Part shown: one piece after another, positions 17,654 to 25,421 of the stretch | Position numbering within the stretch: the stretch's first letter is position 1 | How the letters are laid out: each line of letters starts with the position of its first letter | DNA from: Varibaculum cambriense DSM 15806 | GTDB lineage: Bacteria; Actinomycetota; Actinomycetes; Actinomycetales; Actinomycetaceae | Direction: 5' to 3' | NCBI RefSeq assembly: GCF_000420065.1 | Contig: NZ_ATUF01000003.1 | Location: 62,001 to 126,000 of the forward strand | DNA: 64,000 bases | Program-made: the position numbers and the translations under genes | The notes under the pieces: model-generated | The model's input: only the letters and a program-made list of their open reading frames with translations | Databases searched by the model: none | What the model was told of the DNA's origin: nothing

Positions 17654-18139
17654 ATGGGGAAGAAACACGTAAAAACTAACGCCATGCGCATCCTCGAAAA
17701 TGCGAGAATTGCGGCGCAAATGACGCAGGTTTCTTCGAAGGGGGAATTTTTGGATGCCCTCACGATTGCACAAGAGCTGGGGGTAGATCCGCAGTTAGTA
17801 TTTAAAACTCTAGTTTTGGAAGGTGGACCGGGGGAACACTTTGTGGCGGTAGTGCCCGCTACTCACGAGTTAGATTTGAAAGCCACGGCCAGGTGTTTTG
17901 GGGTAAAACAGGTGGGGATGTTGCCCTTAAAAAAGTTAACCCCGCTCACCGGTTACTTAAAAGGAGCGTGTTCGCCTTTGGGAATGAAGAAAGATTTTCC
18001 CACGGTGATTGACGAATCCGCTTTCGCGCAAGAAAAGATTTACGTATCGGCCGGTAAACGCGGCTATCAGATTTTGGTGGCGGCTACTGATCTACAAAGG
18101 GTGATTGCGGCGCAGCGCGGGGATATTTCTCGCCCCTAA
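17654..18139 (+). CDS. YbaK/EbsC-type Cys-tRNA(Pro) deacylase
   Basis: 161 residues of the YbaK/ProX aminoacyl-tRNA editing fold. These proteins hydrolyse mischarged Cys-tRNA(Pro). Recognisable segments are TNAMRILENARIA, VFKTLVLEG near residue 50, the catalytic-lysine region in VVPATHELDLKATAR near 70, and the GYLKGACSPLGMKKDFPTVID stretch (quoted in part) near 100. ATG 17654 gives the usual family length; an in-frame TTG 36 codons upstream would add unconserved sequence. An AGGAAAG site lies upstream with long spacing. Divergent from the ABC exporter. Confidence 0.88.
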   Translation: MGKKHVKTNAMRILENARIAAQMTQVSSKGEFLDALTIAQELGVDPQLVFKTLVLEGGPGEHFVAVVPATHELDLKATARCFGVKQVGMLPLKKLTPLTGYLKGACSPLGMKKDFPTVIDESAFAQEKIYVSAGKRGYQILVAATDLQRVIAAQRGDISRP

Positions 18140-18204
18140 AGCACATAAGCCTCACAACTGCGGATGTTTTTGGTTGGTTTTTATCTTCCTGAAGAAACAG
18201 AGTA

Positions 18205-18226
18205 AAGTTTCGGGTATACGAAACTT
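18205..18226. promoter_or_regulatory. Palindromic candidate metalloregulator operator upstream of mntH
   Basis: AAGTTTCG (18205-18212) and its exact complement CGAAACTT (18219-18226) flank the centre GGTATA, giving a near-perfect 22-bp palindrome 90 bases before the mntH start. Nramp genes are commonly repressed by manganese- or iron-responsive DtxR/MntR-family proteins that bind such sites, so a Mn-responsive operator is the likely reading. The regulator is not in the window. Confidence 0.6.
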
Positions 18227-18317
18227 ATGTAAGGGACGCCCTTAAAAGCGGCTAAGGGAGATTATAAGTCTGGAGAGATGAGTAGTTTCCCCGATTTAGA
18301 AAGGTGAATCTGCGCAG

Positions 18318-19580
18318 ATGGAAACGGAAATAGCCTCAGATTCTCAGGCTGTCGATGGCAAGGCGGCGGCCAAGAAAGGTTTGCTCCCGCTGCTAGGGCC
18401 GGCATTCGTAGCGGCAGTGGCCTATGTTGATCCCGGGAACGTCGCCGCGAATATCACTGCTGGCGCCCGCTACGGCTACCTGCTGGTATGGGTATTAGTA
18501 CTGGCCAACCTGATGGCGGTGATCATTCAATATCAAAGCGCCAAACTAGGGCTAGTTACCGGGAAATCTTTACCCGAGATTTTGGGGGATCGGCTGCCCA
18601 AAGGCAAACGCATCATGTTTTGGATCCAAGCGGAGATTATCGCGGCCGCCACCGACTTGGCGGAGATCGTGGGGGGCGCAATCGCCCTGCAGCTGCTGTT
18701 TGGCTTACCGCTGCTCGCAGGGGGCTTTATCGTAGGCTGCGTGTCTTTAGCGCTGCTAATTTTCCAGAATGAACGCCGGCAAAAACAGTTCGAAACTATC
18801 GTGGTCGGTTTGCTAGTAATCATCACCGTAGGTTTCTTGTCGGGGCTGGTGATTAGCCCGCCCGATCCCGCGGGAATGCTGGGGGGATTGCTGCCCCGTT
18901 TTGCCGGTACCGACACCGTGCTAATTGCTGCCTCCATGCTGGGGGCAACGGTAATGCCGCACGCTATCTACCTGCATTCTTCGCTGGTAAATCACCGGTT
19001 CCCGGGACGCGGTTCTCGCGATATTCCCCACTTGCTACGAGCCTCCAAACATGACGTAGCCTATGCGCTAATAGTTGCGGGAGCGGTCAATATTGCGCTG
19101 CTTTTGCTGGCCGCTTCGGCGCTCGCTGGAAAGAGCGGCACCGACACTATCGAGGGCGCGCATGCCGCTATCGAAAATGCCCTGGGTAGTGGAATCGGAG
19201 TAATTTTTGCGATCGGCCTGCTAGCTTCCGGTCTCGCCTCCACCTCGGTAGGAGCCTATGCGGGTTCGGAAATCATGGGCGGGCTACTGCATGTGCGGGT
19301 ACCACTATTTCTGCGCCGTCTGGTCACCCTAATTCCCGCGCTGCTGATTCTGTGGCTGTATCCCAATCCCACCTGGGCGTTAGTGGTTTCCCAGGTGGCG
19401 CTGTCTTTCGGGATTCCCCTAGCGGTAGTACCGCTCGCCGCCTATACCCGCAAGAAAGAGCTGATGGGTAGCTATACCGATAACCGGGCAATGCGGTGGA
19501 CGATGGGTGTCATTGCGGGCATGATAATCGCCCTGAACCTGCTGCTGGTGGTGCTCACTTTCATGGGAGTTGACGTATAA
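18318..19580 (+). CDS. mntH: Nramp-family divalent metal transporter (MntH-type)
   Basis: 420 residues, about eleven membrane helices. It imports Mn2+ and related divalent metals with protons. The metal-binding DPGN motif in helix 1 (YVDPGNVAANITAGARYG), the NLMAVIIQYQSAKLG segment of helix 2 and the helix 6 MPHAIYLHSSL motif are all intact, which favours a real Mn/Fe transporter. The start ATG follows AAAGGTG. It stands alone, with a candidate metalloregulator palindrome upstream and a bidirectional terminator downstream. Confidence 0.93.
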   Translation: METEIASDSQAVDGKAAAKKGLLPLLGPAFVAAVAYVDPGNVAANITAGARYGYLLVWVLVLANLMAVIIQYQSAKLGLVTGKSLPEILGDRLPKGKRIMFWIQAEIIAAATDLAEIVGGAIALQLLFGLPLLAGGFIVGCVSLALLIFQNERRQKQFETIVVGLLVIITVGFLSGLVISPPDPAGMLGGLLPRFAGTDTVLIAASMLGATVMPHAIYLHSSLVNHRFPGRGSRDIPHLLRASKHDVAYALIVAGAVNIALLLLAASALAGKSGTDTIEGAHAAIENALGSGIGVIFAIGLLASGLASTSVGAYAGSEIMGGLLHVRVPLFLRRLVTLIPALLILWLYPNPTWALVVSQVALSFGIPLAVVPLAAYTRKKELMGSYTDNRAMRWTMGVIAGMIIALNLLLVVLTFMGVDV

Positions 19581-19674
19581 ACCGGTGCCTGCAAAGGGCT
19601 AGGGTATCCCCGGAAAGCTGCCTGCGTCCTCCTGGTTATTTTGTGCCGGGGAAACTTTAACCAAGATAATAAGG

Positions 19675-19711
19675 GTGCGTCCTCGAGAATTAAGCATTCT
19701 CGAGGACGCAC
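19675..19711. terminator. Bidirectional terminator between mntH and glgB
   Basis: A perfect 16-bp stem, GTGCGTCCTCGAGAAT (19675-19690) with ATTCTCGAGGACGCAC (19696-19711), has a 5-base loop. TCTCTT follows on the plus strand and TTATTAT-type sequence on the minus strand. It lies between two convergent genes and probably serves both. Confidence 0.88.
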
Positions 19712-19745
19712 TCTCTTAAAACCGTTAAACGGCTGAGTTATTAAC

Positions 19746-21929
19746 TTAGTCTTCTTTAGGGCGCAACCACAGGCACCCCAGAGGCGGTACTCTTAGCTCT
19801 ACCGAGTAGGGGCGGCCATTCCACTCCATATCTTCGGCAGTTACTTGCCCCAAGTTAGTAACTCCCGAGCCGCCATACTTGGCGTCATCAGTGTTAATAA
19901 CTTCTTCCCACTCCCCGCCATCGGGTAGTCCCACCCGGTAGCCTTCGTGAGGATTACCTGCAAAGTTGCAGATACATACCATCTTGTGTTCGCGTCCATG
20001 ATCATCACGGGACTTGCGCACATAAGAGATCACGTTATGTTCGGAATCGTTGGATTCAATCCATTCGAACCCGGTATGTTCGTCATCCCACAAGGCCGGA
20101 TCGGTGGTGTAGATCTGGTTCAAGTCCCGTACCAGTGCCTGCACCCCCTGGTTGCGTTCATCATCGAGCAGGAACCAATCTAGGGAGCGATCCGCATCCC
20201 ACTCGGCGCCTTGCGCGAACTCGCCGCCCATAAACAGGAGCTGCTTGCCCGGGTGAGACCATTGATAGGCGTATAGGGAACGCACCCCCGCCAGCTGCCG
20301 CCAGTAATCACCTGGCTGCTTGGCCAGAATTGAACCCTTGCCGTATACGACCTCATCGTGGGAGAGTGGCAAAATATAGTGCTCTGAGAATGCATACACC
20401 AGGGAGAACGTGAGTTCGCCGTGATGCCAGGAACGGTTTACCGGGTCTTCCCGCAGGTACCGCAAAGTGTCGTTCATCCAACCCATATTCCACTTCAAAC
20501 CGAAGCCCAAGCCGCCGGCATCGGTAGGAGCAGTTACCCCCGGCCAAGCCGTGGACTCTTCCGCAATCATGCAGATGCCCGGATGCAGACGGTAACAGGT
20601 GGCGTTGGCTTCCTGTAGGAAAGAAATCGCTTCCAGATTTTCGCGTCCCCCGTATTGGTTGGGATGCCACTGGCCTTCCTCGCGGGAATAATCCAGGTAA
20701 AGCATGGAAGCCACCGCGTCGACCCGCAAACCATCAATATGGAATTCATCCAACCAGTAAAGGGCGTTGGCCACCAGGAAGTTCCGCACCTCGTTGCGAC
20801 CAAAGTTGAAAATCAAGGTACCCCAATCGGGCTGTTCCCCGCGGGTGGGATCCGGATGCTCATAGAGTTTGGTGCCGTCAAAATCGGCCAGGGCAAACTG
20901 GTCTTTAGGGAAATGCCCGGGAACCCAGTCTAGGATTACCCCGATTCCCGCCTGGTGCAGCTTATCTACCAGGTAGCGGAAATCGTCGGGAGTGCCATAG
21001 CGGGAAGAGGGCGCGTAATATCCAGTCTGCTGGTAGCCCCAGGAACCATAGAAGGGATGCTCGGAAACTGGCATCATTTCTACGTGGGTAAAGCCCATGT
21101 CTTTGACATAGGTAACCAGATCATCAGCTAAATCCCGATAGTGGGTGTCATAAGACCAGGACCCAATATGCATCTCATAAACCGACATGGGGGAGTTGTG
21201 AGGATCGGTCTTTGCTCGCTTCTCCATCCACTCTTGGTCTTCCCACTGGTGGTGCTTATCGGTAACTACCGAGGCTGTCAGCGGGGGAATCTCGCAGGCG
21301 CGCGCCATCGGGTCGGCTTTTTGCTGCCAGCTACCGTCCGGTCTTAAAATTTCGAACTTGTAGCGAGCGCCGATTTCTACGTTAGGAATAAACAATTCCC
21401 AGATCCCGGAGGAACCCAGGGAACGCATCGAGGAGGTTTCCCCGTCCCAATAGTTAAAGTCACCTACTACCCGCACTGCCTGTGCGTTCGGCGCCCACAC
21501 CGCAAAGGAGGCTCCCTTGGTTTGCCCCATTTCCGTGTCGTAGGTGCGCAGGTGAGCCCCTAGTACCTCCCAGAGTTTCTCGTGGCGCCCCTCGGAAATC
21601 AGGTAAAGGTCGAATTCACCTACAGTAGGCAGATAACGGTAGCCGTCATCTAGCTCCGTGGTTTCTTCCCCATAGGTGGTGCGCACCCGATAATCCGGGA
21701 TTTCGGTGCCCTCCAGGACTGTCACCCAAATACCATCTTGCTCATGGGTTGCTGGGAAAGTGCCCTGGGGGGTGATGATCTCCACCGCATCTGCCAAGTG
21801 GGCGACGGTGCGGATAGTTACGGAATCTTCCCCCACATGGGTGCCGAGTACCGAATGGGGGTCAAAATACCGCCCATGGGCAACGTTAGCAAGGACGTCT
21901 GGATCTACAGGTACAGCTTTTGCGTTCAT
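19746..21929 (-). CDS. glgB: 1,4-alpha-glucan branching enzyme
   Basis: 727 residues, GH13 subfamily 9, making alpha-1,6 branches in glycogen-like glucan. It has N-terminal CBM48 modules to ~220, the GH13 barrel (YEMHIGSW near 250), and catalytic motifs FHIDGLRVDAV (nucleophile Asp, ~400), MIAEEST (acid Glu, ~455) and LPLSHDEVVYGKGS (~520), with an all-beta C-terminal domain. In this genome its linear substrate would come from GlgE, encoded 14 kb away. It is transcribed alone behind a 381-base gap. Confidence 0.96.
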   Translation of the reverse strand: MNAKAVPVDPDVLANVAHGRYFDPHSVLGTHVGEDSVTIRTVAHLADAVEIITPQGTFPATHEQDGIWVTVLEGTEIPDYRVRTTYGEETTELDDGYRYLPTVGEFDLYLISEGRHEKLWEVLGAHLRTYDTEMGQTKGASFAVWAPNAQAVRVVGDFNYWDGETSSMRSLGSSGIWELFIPNVEIGARYKFEILRPDGSWQQKADPMARACEIPPLTASVVTDKHHQWEDQEWMEKRAKTDPHNSPMSVYEMHIGSWSYDTHYRDLADDLVTYVKDMGFTHVEMMPVSEHPFYGSWGYQQTGYYAPSSRYGTPDDFRYLVDKLHQAGIGVILDWVPGHFPKDQFALADFDGTKLYEHPDPTRGEQPDWGTLIFNFGRNEVRNFLVANALYWLDEFHIDGLRVDAVASMLYLDYSREEGQWHPNQYGGRENLEAISFLQEANATCYRLHPGICMIAEESTAWPGVTAPTDAGGLGFGLKWNMGWMNDTLRYLREDPVNRSWHHGELTFSLVYAFSEHYILPLSHDEVVYGKGSILAKQPGDYWRQLAGVRSLYAYQWSHPGKQLLFMGGEFAQGAEWDADRSLDWFLLDDERNQGVQALVRDLNQIYTTDPALWDDEHTGFEWIESNDSEHNVISYVRKSRDDHGREHKMVCICNFAGNPHEGYRVGLPDGGEWEEVINTDDAKYGGSGVTNLGQVTAEDMEWNGRPYSVELRVPPLGCLWLRPKED

Positions 21930-22310
21930 GTCTCTAGCGTGTCACGAATCGCCCAATAATTCTTTGGAATAGCGCCCCGATTTCCAGAATTTTCCCGCCC
22001 CGAGTTCCAAAATCATGCGTAACTTAATATCATCTGGTTCTATTTTTCGGGGCTGGCTGGGTAAAAGCACTCCGGGGACCCCGTGATCTGCTACGCAGGT
22101 CAAGCCCCTCTCGTATCTTTTACCGGCCGCGCCCCTAGTCGCATCGGGTTACCCTCTCAGCGCGGGGGATAGATTTTATCCGAGTGGGTGCGGTGGGCAT
22201 AAGAATTCGGAAAACGCCGCTACGTTTTCCGAATTCTTGGGCGGGAGGAAAAATCTATCCCCCGCGCGTACCGATTATCCGTACGCATAGGCGGATATTA
22301 CCCGGTGGAG
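21930..22310. other. 381-base intergenic gap upstream of glgB
   Basis: It contains repeat copy 2 at 22161-22266. The remaining ~230 bases next to glgB presumably hold the glgB promoter, but no convincing -10/-35 pair or operator was found. A weak complementarity between CCCCGAGTTCC and TTCGGGGC near 22000-22050 was seen. No coding frame is convincing. Confidence 0.6.
22161..22266 (+). repeat. Nested-palindrome intergenic repeat, copy 2
   Basis: The best-paired copy. Outer arms CGCGGGGGATAGATTTT (22161-22177) and AAAATCTATCCCCCGCG (22250-22266) are perfectly complementary. The inner palindrome AAGAATTCGGAAAACG (22201-22216) pairs with 22223-22238 around loop CCGCTA. It lies 45 bases downstream of the aldehyde dehydrogenase stop, in the 381-base gap before glgB. 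Confidence 0.92.
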
Positions 22311-23780
22311 TTACCAATCGAGGCTGAAGTATTGCACCTCTTGGAACTCTCTCATCCCTTCGCGGGCGCCCTCGCGGCCAATCCCAGATTGCTTGACCCC
22401 ACCAAAGGGCGCGGCGGGATCGGATACTAGGCCGCGGTTTACTCCAATCATCCCCGCTTCGATTCTTTCCGCTAGATGCAGTGCCCAGTTCAGGTCACCG
22501 TAGACATAGGAGGCCAGCCCCATTTCGGTGCCGTTGACCATCTTAAGAAGTTCGTCCTCGTCAGAGTATTCCTTAATAGGAGCGAGGGGCCCGAAGATTT
22601 CGTTTTGTAGCAGGGGAGAGTCGGCGCGGGGCACTTCGATAACTGTGGGTGCCACGAAGTATCCGGCTAGATCCTGGGGGAGCGCTGCTTGCGCCCGGAC
22701 TTTTGCTCCTTGGTTTAGGGCGGAGGAAAGTAGCTCGTTCATCCTTGTCTTTGCTTTTTCGTTAACTACCGTGCCAATTTCGGTTTCTGGATCTAGTCCC
22801 GCGCCCACTTTTAAAGCCGTTACTCGCTGGCAAAGTTTTTGCGTAAATTCTTCTTTAATATCTTTGTGCAGGTAGATGCGGTTAGCAGCGGTACAGGCTT
22901 GGCCACCGTTGCGGAACTTGGCAACCATTAGTCCCTCAACAGCGGCATCTACGTCGGCGGTGGCTCCGACTACGAAGGCGGCATTTCCACCCAGTTCCAT
23001 AGCGGTGTTGACTACTCGGGGAGCGGCGAGCCCTAGTAGGGTGCGTCCCACCGGGGTGGAGCCGGTGAAGGACACTAGGCGTACCCGGGGATCTGATAGC
23101 CAAGTATTGGAAATTTCGGCAGAGTGGCGCGAAGGTACCAGGTTTACTACCCCGTCTGGTACGCCGGCCTCTTTTAGGATGCGCATAATGGCGAGGGCGG
23201 TTAAGGGGGTTTCGGAGGCCGGTTTTAGTACTACCGCGTTGCCGGCGGCGAGGGCGGGTGCGATTTTTCGGGTTGCCATGGCGGCCGGGAAGTTCCAGGG
23301 AGTGATCAGCGCGCATACCCCGACCGGGCGGGCAGTGACCAGGGTGCGCGAGCCGCCTGCGGGTGGAATCGCATAATCGCCGTCAGAGCGGACAGCTTCT
23401 TCGGAGAACCAGCGGAAAAACTCGGCAGCATAGGAGGCTTCGCCCAGTGAATCGGTATAGGCTTTACCGTTTTCCCAGCTCATTAAGCTAGCGAGTTCCT
23501 TGGAGGAAGCGATCATCAGCTCCCAGGCGCGGCGCAGGATCTCGGCACGTTCGCGGGGGGTGCGCGTTGCCCACCCGGGTTGAGCGCTGGCTGCAGCATC
23601 GAGAGCAGCGCTGGCATCGGCGGTGGTGCCCGAGCTCACTTCGGTAATAGGGGAGGCGGTGGCGGGATCTATTACCGGGAAAGTTTCCCCGCTAGTAGCT
23701 GGTCTTGCCGAGTTGTTAATCCAAATGGCTTTTTCCGGTTTCAAGTCTGCTACGTACTGCGTTAATTCCTTGCTATCCAT
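22311..23780 (-). CDS. NAD(P)-dependent succinate-semialdehyde-type aldehyde dehydrogenase
   Basis: 489 residues, ALDH superfamily, close to GabD. It oxidises an aldehyde, probably succinate semialdehyde, to the acid. Features are the cofactor-binding PWNFPAAMATRKIAPALAAG near residue 158, the glycine motif FTGSTPVGR near 235, the general-base Glu in MELGGNAAF near 257 and the catalytic Cys in GGQACTAANR near 290. The C-terminal FGGVKQSGIGREG is typical of the SSADH group. The substrate is inferred from family and context: it follows glutamate dehydrogenase, and a PucR-type regulator is divergent from that gene. gabT is not in the window. ATG preceded by AAGAGG. Confidence 0.8.
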   Translation of the reverse strand: MDSKELTQYVADLKPEKAIWINNSARPATSGETFPVIDPATASPITEVSSGTTADASAALDAAASAQPGWATRTPRERAEILRRAWELMIASSKELASLMSWENGKAYTDSLGEASYAAEFFRWFSEEAVRSDGDYAIPPAGGSRTLVTARPVGVCALITPWNFPAAMATRKIAPALAAGNAVVLKPASETPLTALAIMRILKEAGVPDGVVNLVPSRHSAEISNTWLSDPRVRLVSFTGSTPVGRTLLGLAAPRVVNTAMELGGNAAFVVGATADVDAAVEGLMVAKFRNGGQACTAANRIYLHKDIKEEFTQKLCQRVTALKVGAGLDPETEIGTVVNEKAKTRMNELLSSALNQGAKVRAQAALPQDLAGYFVAPTVIEVPRADSPLLQNEIFGPLAPIKEYSDEDELLKMVNGTEMGLASYVYGDLNWALHLAERIEAGMIGVNRGLVSDPAAPFGGVKQSGIGREGAREGMREFQEVQYFSLDW

Positions 23781-23869
23781 AACCTCTTATTCTCGTTTCA
23801 TTTTAAATACCGCTTGTTCTGCGTGCTCGCGCACATTCTATATTCCTACTATCAGAGGTGGCAGGAAAG

Positions 23870-23906
23870 TATCTCCCCCGAGCGGTAGGCCCGCTCGGGG
23901 GAGATA
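23870..23906 (-). terminator. Strong hairpin downstream of glutamate dehydrogenase
   Basis: A perfect 16-bp stem, TATCTCCCCCGAGCGG (23870-23885) with 23891-23906, around a 5-base loop. It sits 43 bases after the dehydrogenase stop on the minus strand, followed by CTTTCC rather than a long T run. It is probably a terminator or attenuator between this gene and the aldehyde dehydrogenase. Confidence 0.7.
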
Positions 23907-23948
23907 ACAGATCACCTCAACGGGCAGATTTCTGCCACTAGGCAGCGA

Positions 23949-25205
23949 TCACGGGTAGAGACCGCGCCGTTTGTGAGCCTGCAAGACGCGCTCCACCGCC
24001 AATACGGTAGCTGCGACCCGCAAGGTAACGCCCTTTTCTTCGGCGTAGGCTTCTACATCTTTCCAGGCGGCGGTAATCCGCTGTTCCTCTTCCTTTTGTA
24101 CCCGCTCTAGCGGCCAGAAGAAGTTGTCGCGTCCTTGTACCCATTCGTAGTAGGACACGATTACCCCACCGGAGTTAGCCAGAATGTCGGGAACAATCAT
24201 CACTCCTTTTTCGTTCAAAATCTTGTCGGCGGCGGAATCGGTGGGACCATTCGCGCCTTCCACAATGATCTTGGCTTTCACATCAGGAGCATTGTCCTTG
24301 GTGAACACGCCTTCAATGGCGGCCGGTACCACTACGTCTACGTCCAGCAGTAGCAGCTGGGCGGCGTCCATGGGTTCGGCACCGGGGAAGCCTACGACTT
24401 TGCCTTTTTCGTCAACGTATTCGCCCAGAGCCTTGGTGTCGATACCATCGGCGTTGTAGATGGCACCGAAGATATCGGAGATGGCGACTACTTTGCCGCC
24501 CCGGCGCTGCGCGATTTCGGCAGCTCCGCGTCCTACTTTACCGAAGCCTTGGACTGCCAGGGTTGCCTCTTCAAACTTGATACCCTTTTTCTTCAGGGCG
24601 GCTTCTACCATGATTACTACGCCCAAGGAGGTAGCTTCCGCGCGTCCTAGAGATCCGCCCAGGGAAACCGGTTTACCAGTACAAATGCCGGGCACCGTAT
24701 AGCCTTGGAACTGCGAATAGGTATCCATGATCCAGGCCATGGTCTGTTCGTTAGTTCCCACGTCCGGGGCGGGCACATCCTTTTCCGGCCCGATAATCGG
24801 CAGAATCTCGGAAATGTAGCGGCGAGTTACCCGCTCTAGCTCGGCTTGGGAATACTTGCTGGGGTCAATGGTGACCCCGCCTTTAGCTCCGCCGTAGGGT
24901 AGATTCACTAGGGCGCATTTCCAGGTCATCCACATGGATAGGGCGCGAACTTCGTCAATATCGACGTGTTCGTTGTAACGGATGCCGCCTTTGGCCGGTC
25001 CGCGCGTCAAGTTGTGTTGTACCCGGTATCCGTGCAGCACCTCATGGGTGCCGTCATCGCGACGAATCGGAATCGAAACGCTCATTTCGCGGCGCGGCGA
25101 AGCGAGCATATCGTAGTCCCCTTCGGAAAAACCCAGGATTTTCTGGGCTTCCCGCAGCTGACTCTTCGCGTCCTCATAGGGATTCGGTTTGTAATCCTCG
25201 GACAT
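23949..25205 (-). CDS. Glutamate dehydrogenase (Glu/Leu/Phe/Val dehydrogenase family)
   Basis: 418 residues, hexameric-type amino-acid dehydrogenase interconverting glutamate and 2-oxoglutarate plus ammonia. The substrate-binding segment is near residue 90 (PYGGAKGGVTID, with catalytic Lys), then DVPAPDVGTNEQTM near 140 and the Rossmann glycine motif VQGFGKVGRGAAEIA near 215. Its ~420-residue length matches the NAD-linked catabolic class rather than the ~450-residue GdhA class. A strong AAAGGAG site precedes ATG. It is divergent from a PucR-family regulator and followed by a succinate-semialdehyde-type dehydrogenase, pointing to glutamate or GABA breakdown. Confidence 0.92.
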   Translation of the reverse strand: MSEDYKPNPYEDAKSQLREAQKILGFSEGDYDMLASPRREMSVSIPIRRDDGTHEVLHGYRVQHNLTRGPAKGGIRYNEHVDIDEVRALSMWMTWKCALVNLPYGGAKGGVTIDPSKYSQAELERVTRRYISEILPIIGPEKDVPAPDVGTNEQTMAWIMDTYSQFQGYTVPGICTGKPVSLGGSLGRAEATSLGVVIMVEAALKKKGIKFEEATLAVQGFGKVGRGAAEIAQRRGGKVVAISDIFGAIYNADGIDTKALGEYVDEKGKVVGFPGAEPMDAAQLLLLDVDVVVPAAIEGVFTKDNAPDVKAKIIVEGANGPTDSAADKILNEKGVMIVPDILANSGGVIVSYYEWVQGRDNFFWPLERVQKEEEQRITAAWKDVEAYAEEKGVTLRVAATVLAVERVLQAHKRRGLYP

Positions 25206-25374
25206 ATATTTTGATCTCCTTTAAGGTTTTCAACTGGGGGCTGACCTTAGTTTTCCTGATTGGCAGGAATTGTTTACGACGATCATCGTCATGCTAAGAC
25301 GGTCAGCGTCCCAACTACCTCCGGTTTTAAGCGGTGGTGACTGCAGTCTATCTAGGACGTAAGTCAGGGGTAAA

Positions 25375-25420
25375 TGTACAAAGTGCACTAAATATTGAAT
25401 TTAAATGTGCATAATGTACA
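25375..25420. promoter_or_regulatory. Inverted-repeat operator overlapping the pucR-type promoter
   Basis: TGTACAAAGTGCAC (25375-25388) and GTGCATAATGTACA (25407-25420) are inverted copies (12 of 14 bases matching) separated by 18 AT-rich bases, two helical turns apart. The right arm contains the CATAAT -10 sequence (25410-25415), which ends 6 bases before the regulator ATG. This suggests autoregulation and control of the divergent glutamate dehydrogenase gene. Confidence 0.65.
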
Positions 25421-25421
25421 T

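Noticed and set aside
25265-25300. ACGACGATCATCGT-like sequence upstream of glutamate dehydrogenase as an operator
   Set aside because: The dyad is imperfect and short; a better inverted repeat lies at 25375-25420.
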